From: an uncultured Salinicoccus sp.
GTDB lineage: Bacteria > Bacillota > Bacilli > Staphylococcales > Salinicoccaceae
NCBI GenBank assembly: GCA_947494965.1
Contig: CANLWV010000001.1
Span: forward strand, 248,001 to 312,000
DNA: 64,000 nucleotides
Direction: 5' to 3'
Positions 8,383-17,427 of the stretch are shown here, piece by piece. A model generated the notes under the pieces. The model was not told the origin of the DNA, did not search any database, and worked only from the letters and a program-made list of their open reading frames with translations. Numbering within the stretch: position 1 is the stretch's first letter; every line of letters begins with the position of its first letter. A program made the translations under genes and the position numbers.

Positions 8383-9562
8383 TGGATAAAATTTTCCCAT
8401 AGGTTGATATGCGCCATATCCATTCGAGTGGACCATATTTAAAGTGCCGCATCCAAAGATGGCTTACCACAATCTGGAATCCGAAGGTTGCCGCAACAAT
8501 TAAAGGGAACCATAGTGCCCCAATCTGATTGAACAGGTTAAAACCAAAAAACAATACAATCATCAGCACGCTTTGCATGATGTAGTTGGTCAATGCAAGC
8601 TGTCCGACAGGCTGCAGCATTTTTGTAAAGGATTGAAACCTTAAAAATATCAGAGTCAACAATGCAGTATACCCAAGTGACATCAAAGGACCACCCAGTG
8701 TATAGGCAAGCATAGATAAGATCGATAGTGCTGGAGATTCCATGCCATAAGTCATAGCATATCCCGTGATCACTTTAACCGGCAATCCAACCCCGATACC
8801 GATTATTACAATTTTCCACAACATCTTTTTTAGTGACCCTAGCCTTGTATGATAGCCTTTTTGTCCGACAAACAGACCGATAAGAAACACGGCCAAGACA
8901 AGTGGTACCATCGCTATATTATTGACCGACATGAGTCCCAATATGGAAAGGTTCAGGGAAACAATGTCCCAGTAGGACCCATTTGAAGCTTCGATTATGT
9001 TGATACCGTAAACGGGACTGGATGCAGTTTCTGCACTGATGTCTGGCAGGGATAGAGCAAGCATCGTCATCAATATTACAAACACTGACCCCAGCAACAG
9101 TATCATAAGTGAAATAAATAGATTCAAGCGAGGATTCAACCGGTAAAAAAGAAGCAGTATGATGCCGGTCACAGCGTAGACGGTCAGGATATCGCCATAC
9201 CAGACAAATATGGCGTGGACCAGACCGATGACCAGCAGTATTGACATCCGTCTGATAAACAACCTATTTACCCGCTGCGTCCTATTTTTTGCCCTTGATA
9301 GGAAAATGTAGAAGCCAAGACCGAATAAAAAGGAGAACATCGTATAAAAATTGGCCGTGACGAATATGTTTATCAGCAATATGATAACTGAATTGGAACC
9401 TGTGTATATATCACTTGTATCAAATGTCAGTTGATTCTCCATTTGGGGACCAGCAAAGCTCATAATGTTCATCATCAGAATCCCAAACAATGCAAATCCA
9501 CGTACCGCATCAATCTCGTGGACTCTATCAGCTGATCCAACCGGAAGATATTCCCGCTTCAT
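8372..9562 (-). CDS. DUF418 domain membrane protein (YeiB family)
   Basis: A 396-aa polytopic membrane protein with about ten hydrophobic segments. The N-terminal motif DAVRGFALFGILMMNI is the hallmark of the DUF418/YeiB family, distantly related to acyltransferase-3 and heparan-alpha-glucosaminide acyltransferase-type folds. The C-terminal DUF418 region contains PVGQLALTNYIMQS and GPLEWIWR. Members are proposed transporters or membrane acyltransferases; none is well characterised. GGAGG precedes the ATG at 9562. It is a single-gene unit. Confidence 0.87.
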   Translation of the reverse strand: MKREYLPVGSADRVHEIDAVRGFALFGILMMNIMSFAGPQMENQLTFDTSDIYTGSNSVIILLINIFVTANFYTMFSFLFGLGFYIFLSRAKNRTQRVNRLFIRRMSILLVIGLVHAIFVWYGDILTVYAVTGIILLLFYRLNPRLNLFISLMILLLGSVFVILMTMLALSLPDISAETASSPVYGINIIEASNGSYWDIVSLNLSILGLMSVNNIAMVPLVLAVFLIGLFVGQKGYHTRLGSLKKMLWKIVIIGIGVGLPVKVITGYAMTYGMESPALSILSMLAYTLGGPLMSLGYTALLTLIFLRFQSFTKMLQPVGQLALTNYIMQSVLMIVLFFGFNLFNQIGALWFPLIVAATFGFQIVVSHLWMRHFKYGPLEWIWRISTYGKILSIKK

Positions 9563-9640
9563 GATATTCCTCCAAAACTATAATGGTTTATTCAATCATA
9601 TCACAGTCCATTTCCAAACTAATCAAAATCACGGCATATA

Positions 9641-9673
9641 AAAAGTGGACTCAAAGATTTTGAGTCCACTTTT
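9641..9673. terminator. Terminator at the end of the 108-aa membrane protein gene
   Basis: AAAAGTGGACTCAAA and TTTGAGTCCACTTTT form a long perfect stem. It overlaps the last codons of the minus-strand gene ending at 9651. Confidence 0.85.
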
Positions 9674-9977
9674 GCAGCCAATCCAAGTCTATAAAATTCT
9701 GCAGCCAGTCCAGATCCATAAACTCCACCGGGGCACCTGTCAAATAAGAATATATATAATTGATGAAGAGTGCCAATAATGGTAGAAATACGAATATGAA
9801 CAGGAATATTTTTAAAAACTTGGTGAATATATAATAGAGTACCCTCAATAGAATCAGAGCGATGGAAGTTACAGCCACCGTCTTAAAATTATAATCAAGG
9901 TCGGCTATATCAAAATAGTTGATGCCATAAATGACAAAAAATGAGAGTGCTATAGTAAGTAGCAGTCTTATGAACAT
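9651..9977 (-). CDS. Small membrane protein of unknown function
   Basis: A 108-aa protein with three hydrophobic segments (about residues 3-20, 33-50 and 55-78). A short acidic C-terminal tail contains a duplicated motif, DLDWLQNFI followed by DLDWLQKW. I do not recognise a family. AAGGGTG precedes the ATG. It lies 24 nt downstream of the MFS gene on the same strand, so it is probably co-transcribed with it. The tail motif could be an amphipathic, membrane-surface or partner-binding element; this is inference. Confidence 0.65.
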   Translation of the reverse strand: MFIRLLLTIALSFFVIYGINYFDIADLDYNFKTVAVTSIALILLRVLYYIFTKFLKIFLFIFVFLPLLALFINYIYSYLTGAPVEFMDLDWLQNFIDLDWLQKWTQNL

Positions 9978-10001
9978 TTTTTCACACCCTTTAACTTACT
10001 G

Positions 10002-11144
10002 TCACTTCGTTTCTTTGACTTCAGTTACAAAAGCAGTGCAGAGTATGCCGAGTGCAATGATGAAGACACTGAGCCATGGTGCATAGCTGATATCAAAGTT
10101 GCTGATATAGATGCCGCCGATTACAGCTCCGATGCCGATACCCAAGTTCAGCCCGGACATGTTCCAGCTGAATACCAATGCTGCAGACCCCTGCACGTTC
10201 TCCACCAGACCACTTTGCACTGCTGGACTCGTGCTCCACTGGAACAGACTCCATATGAATAGAGTGATATAGAAAAGAACTGGTTTGCCATAAACGAGCG
10301 GCATTATTGCCATCGCTACCATAAATAAAGTCAACATTATGAGAAGTGTGCGCTTCGTCCCGATCCAATCCACCATGTTGCCCCCAAGATATGTACCAAG
10401 CATGCCGCCGACCCCTGCTATCAATAAAGCAGCCGAGACATTTTCGATACTGAATCCATTTGTGGTCATCAACGGAGAGATATAGCCGAGGACGATATAG
10501 TTGCCGATAAGGACGGACATTGTCACTCCAATATAAAGCAGTATATTTTTCCTGTCCAGGATTTTATCTGGTTCGGTATCCCCAAGTTCCTCAGCATTCT
10601 TGTTAGGCACCAGAGCGAGTATGCCGATACCTACCAGAACAGCTAACGCAATGACGATCCAAAATATGATACGCCAGCCAAATTGCTGGCCGATGATGGT
10701 GCCGAGTGGAATCCCGAATACATTCGCGGCACTGAATCCCATATAGACCAAGGCAATCATCCGTCCCCGGATTGCCGGTGCGGAAAGCAGCACTGTCATA
10801 TCCATGATTTTAACGATAAACACTGCAGCAGCAAGTGCGGTCACAACTCGCCCGATTGCAAGCATGAAAAATGTAGTTGATAGTCCAAATATTATATTTC
10901 CGATTATGAATACGAGTAATGAAGCCATTATGACCGGTTTTGGCCTGATTTTCTCAGTCACCTTTACAAGCAAGGGGCCAAATACGGCAAAGCTGACGGC
11001 ATAGACCGTTATCAACTGCCCGGTCAATGCATTCGAAATGTTTAGATCCGCACTCATCAGTTCCAATATGCCTGATATGATAAGCTCCATCATTCCAAGA
11101 AGGAACACACCGACAGTAAAAGTTATTAATAATTTCCTGTTCAT
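10002..11144 (-). CDS. MFS transporter (DHA1 drug:H+ antiporter type)
   Basis: A protein of about 380 aa with 12 predicted membrane helices. The motif-A region is replaced by ... LLVKVTEKIRPKPVIMAS between helices 2 and 3. A motif-C-like glycine-rich helix includes GFSAANVFGIPLGTIIGQ, typical of AraJ/YdhP-type exporters. Substrates in this group include arabinose derivatives, drugs and purines; the one here is unknown. I chose the ATG at 11144, with GGGTGG at 5-6 nt. An in-frame GTG at 11153 overlaps that ribosome site. The next gene on the same strand is the 108-aa membrane protein. Confidence 0.85.
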   Translation of the reverse strand: MNRKLLITFTVGVFLLGMMELIISGILELMSADLNISNALTGQLITVYAVSFAVFGPLLVKVTEKIRPKPVIMASLLVFIIGNIIFGLSTTFFMLAIGRVVTALAAAVFIVKIMDMTVLLSAPAIRGRMIALVYMGFSAANVFGIPLGTIIGQQFGWRIIFWIVIALAVLVGIGILALVPNKNAEELGDTEPDKILDRKNILLYIGVTMSVLIGNYIVLGYISPLMTTNGFSIENVSAALLIAGVGGMLGTYLGGNMVDWIGTKRTLLIMLTLFMVAMAIMPLVYGKPVLFYITLFIWSLFQWSTSPAVQSGLVENVQGSAALVFSWNMSGLNLGIGIGAVIGGIYISNFDISYAPWLSVFIIALGILCTAFVTEVKETK

Positions 11145-11239
11145 GATAACCACCCATTCAAAAAGTCAACTTGACTATTATACAACATAAAGGCCTCCAA
11201 TCAAACATAAACATGTTAATATTAAATAGAGGTGGTATT

Positions 11240-11725
11240 GTGAAAAAATTATTTCCCGTTTTGATTCTATTATTGCTGACAGCATGCAGTCAGCCTGACC
11301 AGGGATCCCTAGATGCACTCTATGAAGCTTTTGATAGGAATCATGACAAACTTAAAACAGAATTTGAAGAAATGTATAAAGAGAGTTCAGAAACGTCGGA
11401 TCGAGAAGAACAGCTTAAAATCATATACGATGAAATGCTGCCTAAAATCGAAGATTTTAGAAGGACCATCCATAATCATACTGTAACAGGGCATGAACAT
11501 GAAAAATTCAAGGAAGATATATTGACATACATCGATTCTCTGGAAACCCTCGTTAAACTTCATGGTGAATTCAACCGTACCTTCATAAACTATAACCCTC
11601 TTGGTGAGGATGAATTCAAAAGTGAAATCGAGGATATCATGTCAGAAATAGAAGCTCAGGAAAAACAGCTTGATGAACGATATGAAAATATCAATGAAAA
11701 ATATGAGACGCTATCGTCATCCTAA
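11240..11725 (+). CDS. YkyA-like/hypothetical lipoprotein
   Basis: A protein of about 161 aa starting at GTG 11240 with AGAGGTGG upstream. The N-terminus has a basic KK, a hydrophobic stretch and the lipobox LLTAC, so it should be lipidated at the cysteine and anchored on the outer face of the membrane. The mature part is almost entirely helical and strongly charged, and ends in a coiled-coil-like EKQLDERYENINEKYE. No catalytic motif is seen. The fold resembles the putative cell-wall-binding lipoproteins of Bacillales, but that assignment is tentative. Confidence 0.7.
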   Translation: MKKLFPVLILLLLTACSQPDQGSLDALYEAFDRNHDKLKTEFEEMYKESSETSDREEQLKIIYDEMLPKIEDFRRTIHNHTVTGHEHEKFKEDILTYIDSLETLVKLHGEFNRTFINYNPLGEDEFKSEIEDIMSEIEAQEKQLDERYENINEKYETLSSS

Positions 11726-11755
11726 AGTGATCTGTCTAAGGCAGATCACTTTTAC
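11724..11755. terminator. Bidirectional terminator, lipoprotein / dipeptidase
   Basis: AAAGTGATCTG and CAGATCACTTTT pair across a short TCTAAGG-type loop. The hairpin overlaps the stop of the lipoprotein gene and the 3' end of the convergent M19 gene. Confidence 0.85.
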
Positions 11756-12692
11756 AATATTTTTCAACAAAATTTCTATAGGCAATCTTTTCAGTGAACG
11801 TTTCCCCGTATCTTTCCTTTAATGCATCGATTAGATTGCCATATTCACCGGCATTTCCAAGGCGTTCAACATGGGTCACAATCCCATCGAAGTCAGAACC
11901 GAGTCCAATGGCATCCTCACCGCCGAGATTGATGATTCTATCTATATGGGGAAAAACGTCCTCTACCTTTATTTTCCCCTCTCCAATAAATGGTGGGTTG
12001 AATACAATATTGATCATCCCCCCTTTCTCAATCACCCTTCTTATCTGATCATCCGTAAGATTCCGCCTGTGGTCACACACACTCCGGGCATTCGAATGCG
12101 TCGCGATGACCCTATCCCCCTGCTCGATAACCTCTGCAACCCCTTTAGGGCTCAGGTGACTGATATCAATAAGCACATCATGAGCGTTGCAAGAGGCCAC
12201 AAACCTTTCTCCATACTCACTCAACCCAGCATCACGGTTTTCTCCAACGCCGTCAGCAACCAGATTGGCATTATTCCATGTCAACCCTACAGAAAGTACT
12301 CCCAGTCGGAATAATGTGCGGAGTTTCATCAGACCATTGCCTACTGCATCCGCCCCTTCCAGTGTAAGAACCGCCCCAATTTCTTCTGGTTTCAGCCTCT
12401 CAATTTCTTTAAAATCCTTTATATGGATAAAACCCTCCTGACTCAGAACTTCATTATAGAAGCAATCCACCTGTTCCAACGCATGCTGCCATTTTTCATT
12501 GTCAGGGACTTCCGGTGGAATGAAGATCGCAAAAAATTGTACCTTCACTCCCCCCTCTCTTAATCTCAATACATTCGTTTCAATTTCTGGAGAATCGTAG
12601 AAATTAAGAGTTTTCTCCCCATCATCATATGTTCTCCTGAGATCCTGCTGTAATTTCAAAAGTGCATCGCAGTGTGTATCTATTATATCCAT
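11736..12692 (-). CDS. Membrane dipeptidase, M19 family (renal dipeptidase-like)
   Basis: A 318-aa dizinc peptidase that cleaves dipeptides, including D-residue-containing ones, in the cytosol. Metal ligands are recognisable: DTHCD (H7, D9), the bridging Glu in LTLEGAD, His in DISHLS, His in THSNARS and the Asp in GSDFDG. The length is normal for bacterial forms. There is no signal sequence. The ATG at 12692 has GGAGAGGAAG upstream. It is monocistronic. It may recycle wall-derived or imported peptides; the real substrate is not readable. Confidence 0.93.
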   Translation of the reverse strand: MDIIDTHCDALLKLQQDLRRTYDDGEKTLNFYDSPEIETNVLRLREGGVKVQFFAIFIPPEVPDNEKWQHALEQVDCFYNEVLSQEGFIHIKDFKEIERLKPEEIGAVLTLEGADAVGNGLMKLRTLFRLGVLSVGLTWNNANLVADGVGENRDAGLSEYGERFVASCNAHDVLIDISHLSPKGVAEVIEQGDRVIATHSNARSVCDHRRNLTDDQIRRVIEKGGMINIVFNPPFIGEGKIKVEDVFPHIDRIINLGGEDAIGLGSDFDGIVTHVERLGNAGEYGNLIDALKERYGETFTEKIAYRNFVEKYCKSDLP

Positions 12693-12787
12693 GTTTTCTT
12701 CCTCTCCTTTATATATAATGCGTATAAGTTAATAGGACCCAGTTATATTTGCATAATTATTAATAACAGTATAAACTAAATGCTGTA

Positions 12788-12802
12788 TTGAAAGCGTTTT
12801 CT
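12788..12802 (+). promoter_or_regulatory. cre site (CcpA operator) upstream of the YjiH gene
   Basis: TTGAAAGCGTTTTCT matches the degenerate catabolite-responsive element WTGNAANCGNWNNCW at every defined position. It lies 14 nt upstream of the -35 box of the following promoter. ccpA itself is in this window. Confidence 0.7.
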
Positions 12803-12815
12803 TATAAAAACTAGA

Positions 12816-12843
12816 TTTACAAACCCCTTTCAACATGTATAAT
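12816..12843 (+). promoter_or_regulatory. Promoter of the YjiH-family gene
   Basis: TTTACA at 12816-12821 and TATAAT at 12838-12843 have a 16-nt spacer. The gene's AGGAGG and ATG follow within about 25 nt, giving a short leader. Confidence 0.7.
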
Positions 12844-12865
12844 TATATTATTAGGAGGTTAATTT

Positions 12866-14194
12866 ATGCAAAAAAATGCAAGTTTATTAAAATTCATCAT
12901 TCCATCCATCATCGGAGTAATAATGTTTCTTTTCCCCCTCCAAGTCGACGGAGGGACTACTATACCCGTAGCTTATCTCGCAAATCTTATGAATGAAATG
13001 ATTGGATTGGATAATGTTGTTTTAATTGTTGTCATACTGATCAATATCTCCAGTCTGTTGACGATTGTTTTCAGCTGGTTCATCACGCCAAGTTCTGAAT
13101 TTGTAGGTAGCCTATTCAAGACCAATAATATTTGGATCGTTTTACGTTTTCTTGGCGCACTATTCTCATTGATGGCCTATTTCGTTTTCGGGCCAGAAGT
13201 AATCAATTCAGATGTGACAGGCGGTTTGATGCTCTATGACCTATTGCCGACGCTGTTTTCAATATTCCTGTTTGCCGGCATACTTCTTCCCCTGCTATTG
13301 AATTATGGTCTGTTGGAGTTTGTCGGAACCTTGTTCGCTAAAGTAATGCGTCCCCTGTTTACATTGCCGGGCCGTTCAACCGTGGATAATCTTGCTTCTT
13401 GGGTCGGCGACGGCACGGTCGGCGTACTCTTGACAAGCAAACAGTATGAGCAGGGATTCTATTCAGAGAGGGAAGCGGCTGTCATTGCCACGACATTCTC
13501 CGTAGTATCCATCACCTTCTCGATTGTCATACTTGATTTGATTGGGCTTATGGACTATTTTGGTCTATTCTACATGACCATTATCATAGCAGGTGTGATA
13601 GCCGCACTGATTATGCCAAGGATTCCCCCTCTTTCCAGAATACAAGATAATTACCACGTAGAAGGCAAGGAACTCGATGAAAGTATCCCGTCAGGCCACA
13701 ATATGTTTTCATGGGGATACAACAAGGCACTTCAAAGAGCGTCGAAAGCCAAAGGGTTCGCCGATTTCGCCAAAGACGGCATAAAGACTGTTGGAGACAT
13801 GTGGTTTGCAGTCTTGCCGATAGTCATGGCAATCGGAACGATCGGCACCATATTTGCAGAGTACACGCCTCTTTTCTCCTGGATTGGGGCCCCGTTTGTC
13901 CCTATTTTGGAAATGATGGGTATACCCGAAGCAAAAGCTGCATCTGAATCCTTATTTATAGGATTTACTGATATGTTCCTGCCATCCATACTGATAGAAG
14001 ATGTCTCGTCCGATATGACCAGATTCATAATTGGTACACTCAGCATCACTCAGCTCATTTATCTTTCTGAAGTGGGAGGCGTCATCCTTGGGTCAAAGAT
14101 TCCCGTCGGTCTAGGCCGTCTCTTTGTAATCTTCCTGCTCAGGACGATTATCACGCTTCCAATCATTACAGTAATTGCACATATGATTTTCTAA
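12866..14194 (+). CDS. YjiH family membrane transporter (nucleoside-recognition/Gate domains)
   Basis: A 442-aa polytopic protein with about 10-11 membrane segments and paired 'Gate' (nucleoside recognition) domains. The first includes SWVGDGTVGVLLTSKQYEQGFY, and the second lies in the C-terminal third with GDMWFAVLPIVMAIGTIG. YjiH proteins are uncharacterised putative transporters; some sit with dipeptidases or amidases. The upstream neighbour here is a divergent M19 dipeptidase. The gene has its own promoter with a cre site, so repression (or possibly activation) by CcpA is expected. AGGAGG precedes the ATG. It ends in a strong terminator. Confidence 0.85.
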   Translation: MQKNASLLKFIIPSIIGVIMFLFPLQVDGGTTIPVAYLANLMNEMIGLDNVVLIVVILINISSLLTIVFSWFITPSSEFVGSLFKTNNIWIVLRFLGALFSLMAYFVFGPEVINSDVTGGLMLYDLLPTLFSIFLFAGILLPLLLNYGLLEFVGTLFAKVMRPLFTLPGRSTVDNLASWVGDGTVGVLLTSKQYEQGFYSEREAAVIATTFSVVSITFSIVILDLIGLMDYFGLFYMTIIIAGVIAALIMPRIPPLSRIQDNYHVEGKELDESIPSGHNMFSWGYNKALQRASKAKGFADFAKDGIKTVGDMWFAVLPIVMAIGTIGTIFAEYTPLFSWIGAPFVPILEMMGIPEAKAASESLFIGFTDMFLPSILIEDVSSDMTRFIIGTLSITQLIYLSEVGGVILGSKIPVGLGRLFVIFLLRTIITLPIITVIAHMIF

Positions 14195-14231
14195 AAAAAA
14201 CTTCTGTTCATATTGAACAGAAGTTTTTTAT
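14193..14231. terminator. Bidirectional terminator, YjiH gene / TPM gene
   Basis: CTTCTGTTCA and TGAACAGAAG form a perfect 10-bp stem with a 3-nt loop, flanked by eight A and six T. Confidence 0.9.
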
Positions 14232-14240
14232 GCTGTGTCA

Positions 14241-15095
14241 TTAGAATCCGCGTCCGGCGCCACCGCCGCCGCCTGAACCGCCGCCAAAGCCACCGAAGCC
14301 ACCACCGCCGAAGCCGCCACCTGAGCTTCCACCTCCTGATGGTGGGAAGAAGATGGTCGATCCGCCTCTTTCGTGTCTTCTGGAACCGCCTTTAGGGGGT
14401 CCTCCGCCTCCCATAATCTTAAAGAGGACATAGATGACAATCATGGCAAATATCAATTTGAAAATACTTTCACCAATGCCGGCAGATTGTCCGTCGTTTG
14501 ATGTCTCCTCTTTAGGGGTATCTCTTGTGAATTCGCCATCTTTATATTCGAAAGCTTCAAGGGATTCTTCGTATAATGCGTTATAAAGGTTGGTCAATCC
14601 CTCTTCATACTCGGCATAGGCGGCTTTTGAGCCCTCTTCTTCCTTTGTCGCTGCAGTGAAGTATTCCATCGCGACATCGTCTATGATGCGGCCTATTTTG
14701 GCATCGTTGAGATACCCTTCCACACCGTAGCCGACTTGGACTTCAACACCCCGGTTATCAAACTCATCTCCATTGTCAAGATTGAGCAGTATGACGATAC
14801 CATTGTCACTTTCGGATTTACCGACGCCATATTCCCTCAAGGCTTCCAAAGCAAAGTCCTGGCGATGTACCTGGCCTGTTGAAGGCATGGTTAACAGCAT
14901 CATTTCGACACCTGTCCCCTCCTCCAGGTGTGTGCCTTTATCATTGAGCTCAGTAATCGTTGAATCACTGAGAACCCCTGCATTGTCCTGTACAAAATGA
15001 TGATCGGTGTTGAGTTCCGGAACTTCAACGCGCGCCTGTACGGGACCAGCTGTAAAAAAGAACGCGGCCAGCAGAAGCATGACCAAACGTTTCAT
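14241..15095 (-). CDS. TPM domain-containing secreted/membrane protein
   Basis: A 284-aa protein. Residues 1-21 form a signal peptide ending near VQA-RVE. The TPM domain spans about 30-150 (VQDNAGVLSDSTITELN ... GVEVQVGYGVEGYLND). A linker, one membrane helix (about 210-228) and a very glycine-rich C-terminal tail ending GGAGRGF follow. TPM proteins are tied to photosystem repair in plants and often pair with LemA in bacteria, where their role is unsettled. Its start overlaps the stop of the LemA gene, so the two are translationally coupled. The low-complexity GGG/GFGG tail is typical of this group. Confidence 0.87.
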   Translation of the reverse strand: MKRLVMLLLAAFFFTAGPVQARVEVPELNTDHHFVQDNAGVLSDSTITELNDKGTHLEEGTGVEMMLLTMPSTGQVHRQDFALEALREYGVGKSESDNGIVILLNLDNGDEFDNRGVEVQVGYGVEGYLNDAKIGRIIDDVAMEYFTAATKEEEGSKAAYAEYEEGLTNLYNALYEESLEAFEYKDGEFTRDTPKEETSNDGQSAGIGESIFKLIFAMIVIYVLFKIMGGGGPPKGGSRRHERGGSTIFFPPSGGGSSGGGFGGGGFGGFGGGSGGGGGAGRGF

Positions 15096-15679
15096 TACTC
15101 TTCATCCTGTTCAGTATTGAATTCAATCTCCGGAACTTCTTTACTGCTCTCTTCTGCTTCAAAGTAAGGTTTCTCATTAAAGCCCAATATACCTGCAACC
15201 ATGTTGCCCGGGAATGTCCGTGTATTCTTATTGTACTCCTGGACCGCTTCATTGTAATCCTTTCTTGCCACTGCAATGCGGTTTTCCGCACCCGCCAATT
15301 CATCTCTCAGTCCCGTAAACTGTGAATCTGCTTTCAGGTCGGGATAATTTTCAGAAATCGCCAATAGTCTGGATAACGCAGAGGTCATGTCATTGTTGGC
15401 TTCTGCCATTTCTTCTACGTTTTCCGAACCGGACAATTTACTCCTTGCGTCAGCAATATCTGTGAATATCTCCTCTTCGTGGGAAGCATATCCTTGGACG
15501 GTGCTCACCAGGTTCGGAATCAGATCGCCACGCCTCTGGAGTTGCGTTTCAATCTGGGATTTCTGTTGGTTGACTTCTTCCTCCAAGTTGACGAATTGAT
15601 TGTATTTAGGGGCGAATATGAGGGCCAAGATAACGAATAGGCCGATGATGATGCTTAAGGGTATAAGAAGTTTTTTCAT
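15095..15679 (-). CDS. LemA family protein
   Basis: A 194-aa protein with an N-terminal membrane anchor (about residues 4-24) followed by a long helical bundle. The classical LemA motifs are present: QRRGDLIPNLVSTVQGYASHEEEIF, ARSKLSG, LSRLLAISENYPDLKA and FPGNMVAGILGF. The function is unknown; LemA proteins are linked to envelope processes and two-component signalling. GGAGAGG precedes the ATG. It is first in a two-gene operon with the TPM gene. The last 20 residues are acidic. Confidence 0.92.
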   Translation of the reverse strand: MKKLLIPLSIIIGLFVILALIFAPKYNQFVNLEEEVNQQKSQIETQLQRRGDLIPNLVSTVQGYASHEEEIFTDIADARSKLSGSENVEEMAEANNDMTSALSRLLAISENYPDLKADSQFTGLRDELAGAENRIAVARKDYNEAVQEYNKNTRTFPGNMVAGILGFNEKPYFEAEESSKEVPEIEFNTEQDEE

Positions 15680-15762
15680 GATTCCTCTCCTGTCTCAAAT
15701 GAACTGTCTTCCATTAATATTTTACCATCTTTCCATGTTTATGAAAGCAGCAGATGCAGATA

Positions 15763-15797
15763 TGAAAAAAAGCCGGTTTGGCCGGCTTTTTTCATAA
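15763..15797. terminator. Bidirectional terminator after tyrS
   Basis: AAAGCCGG and CCGGCTTT (AGCCGGTTTGGCCGGCT) are flanked by A7 and T6. It abuts the 3' end of tyrS on the minus strand. Confidence 0.88.
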
Positions 15798-17369
<1,572 letters not shown>

Positions 17370-17397
17370 TTAACATTAACTCACTTTGTTTTTTATG

Positions 17398-17406
17398 TGT
17401 TATAAT
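17398..17406 (+). promoter_or_regulatory. Extended -10 promoter of the PBP gene
   Basis: TGTTATAAT is an extended -10 (TGn before TATAAT) located 16 nt before the AGGAGG-led ATG region. The -35 is weak, which an extended -10 can compensate. Confidence 0.5.
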
Positions 17407-17427
17407 GACCGATGATAGGAGGTAAAA

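Noticed and set aside
14260-14350. GGC-rich tract as a possible repeat or CRISPR-like array
   Set aside because: Units are irregular trinucleotides coding for glycine, not spaced direct repeats.
14213-14440. Arg/Ser/Ala-rich open frames opposite the TPM gene tail
   Set aside because: They are mirror frames of the GGC/GGA-rich glycine repeats encoding the TPM protein's low-complexity tail.
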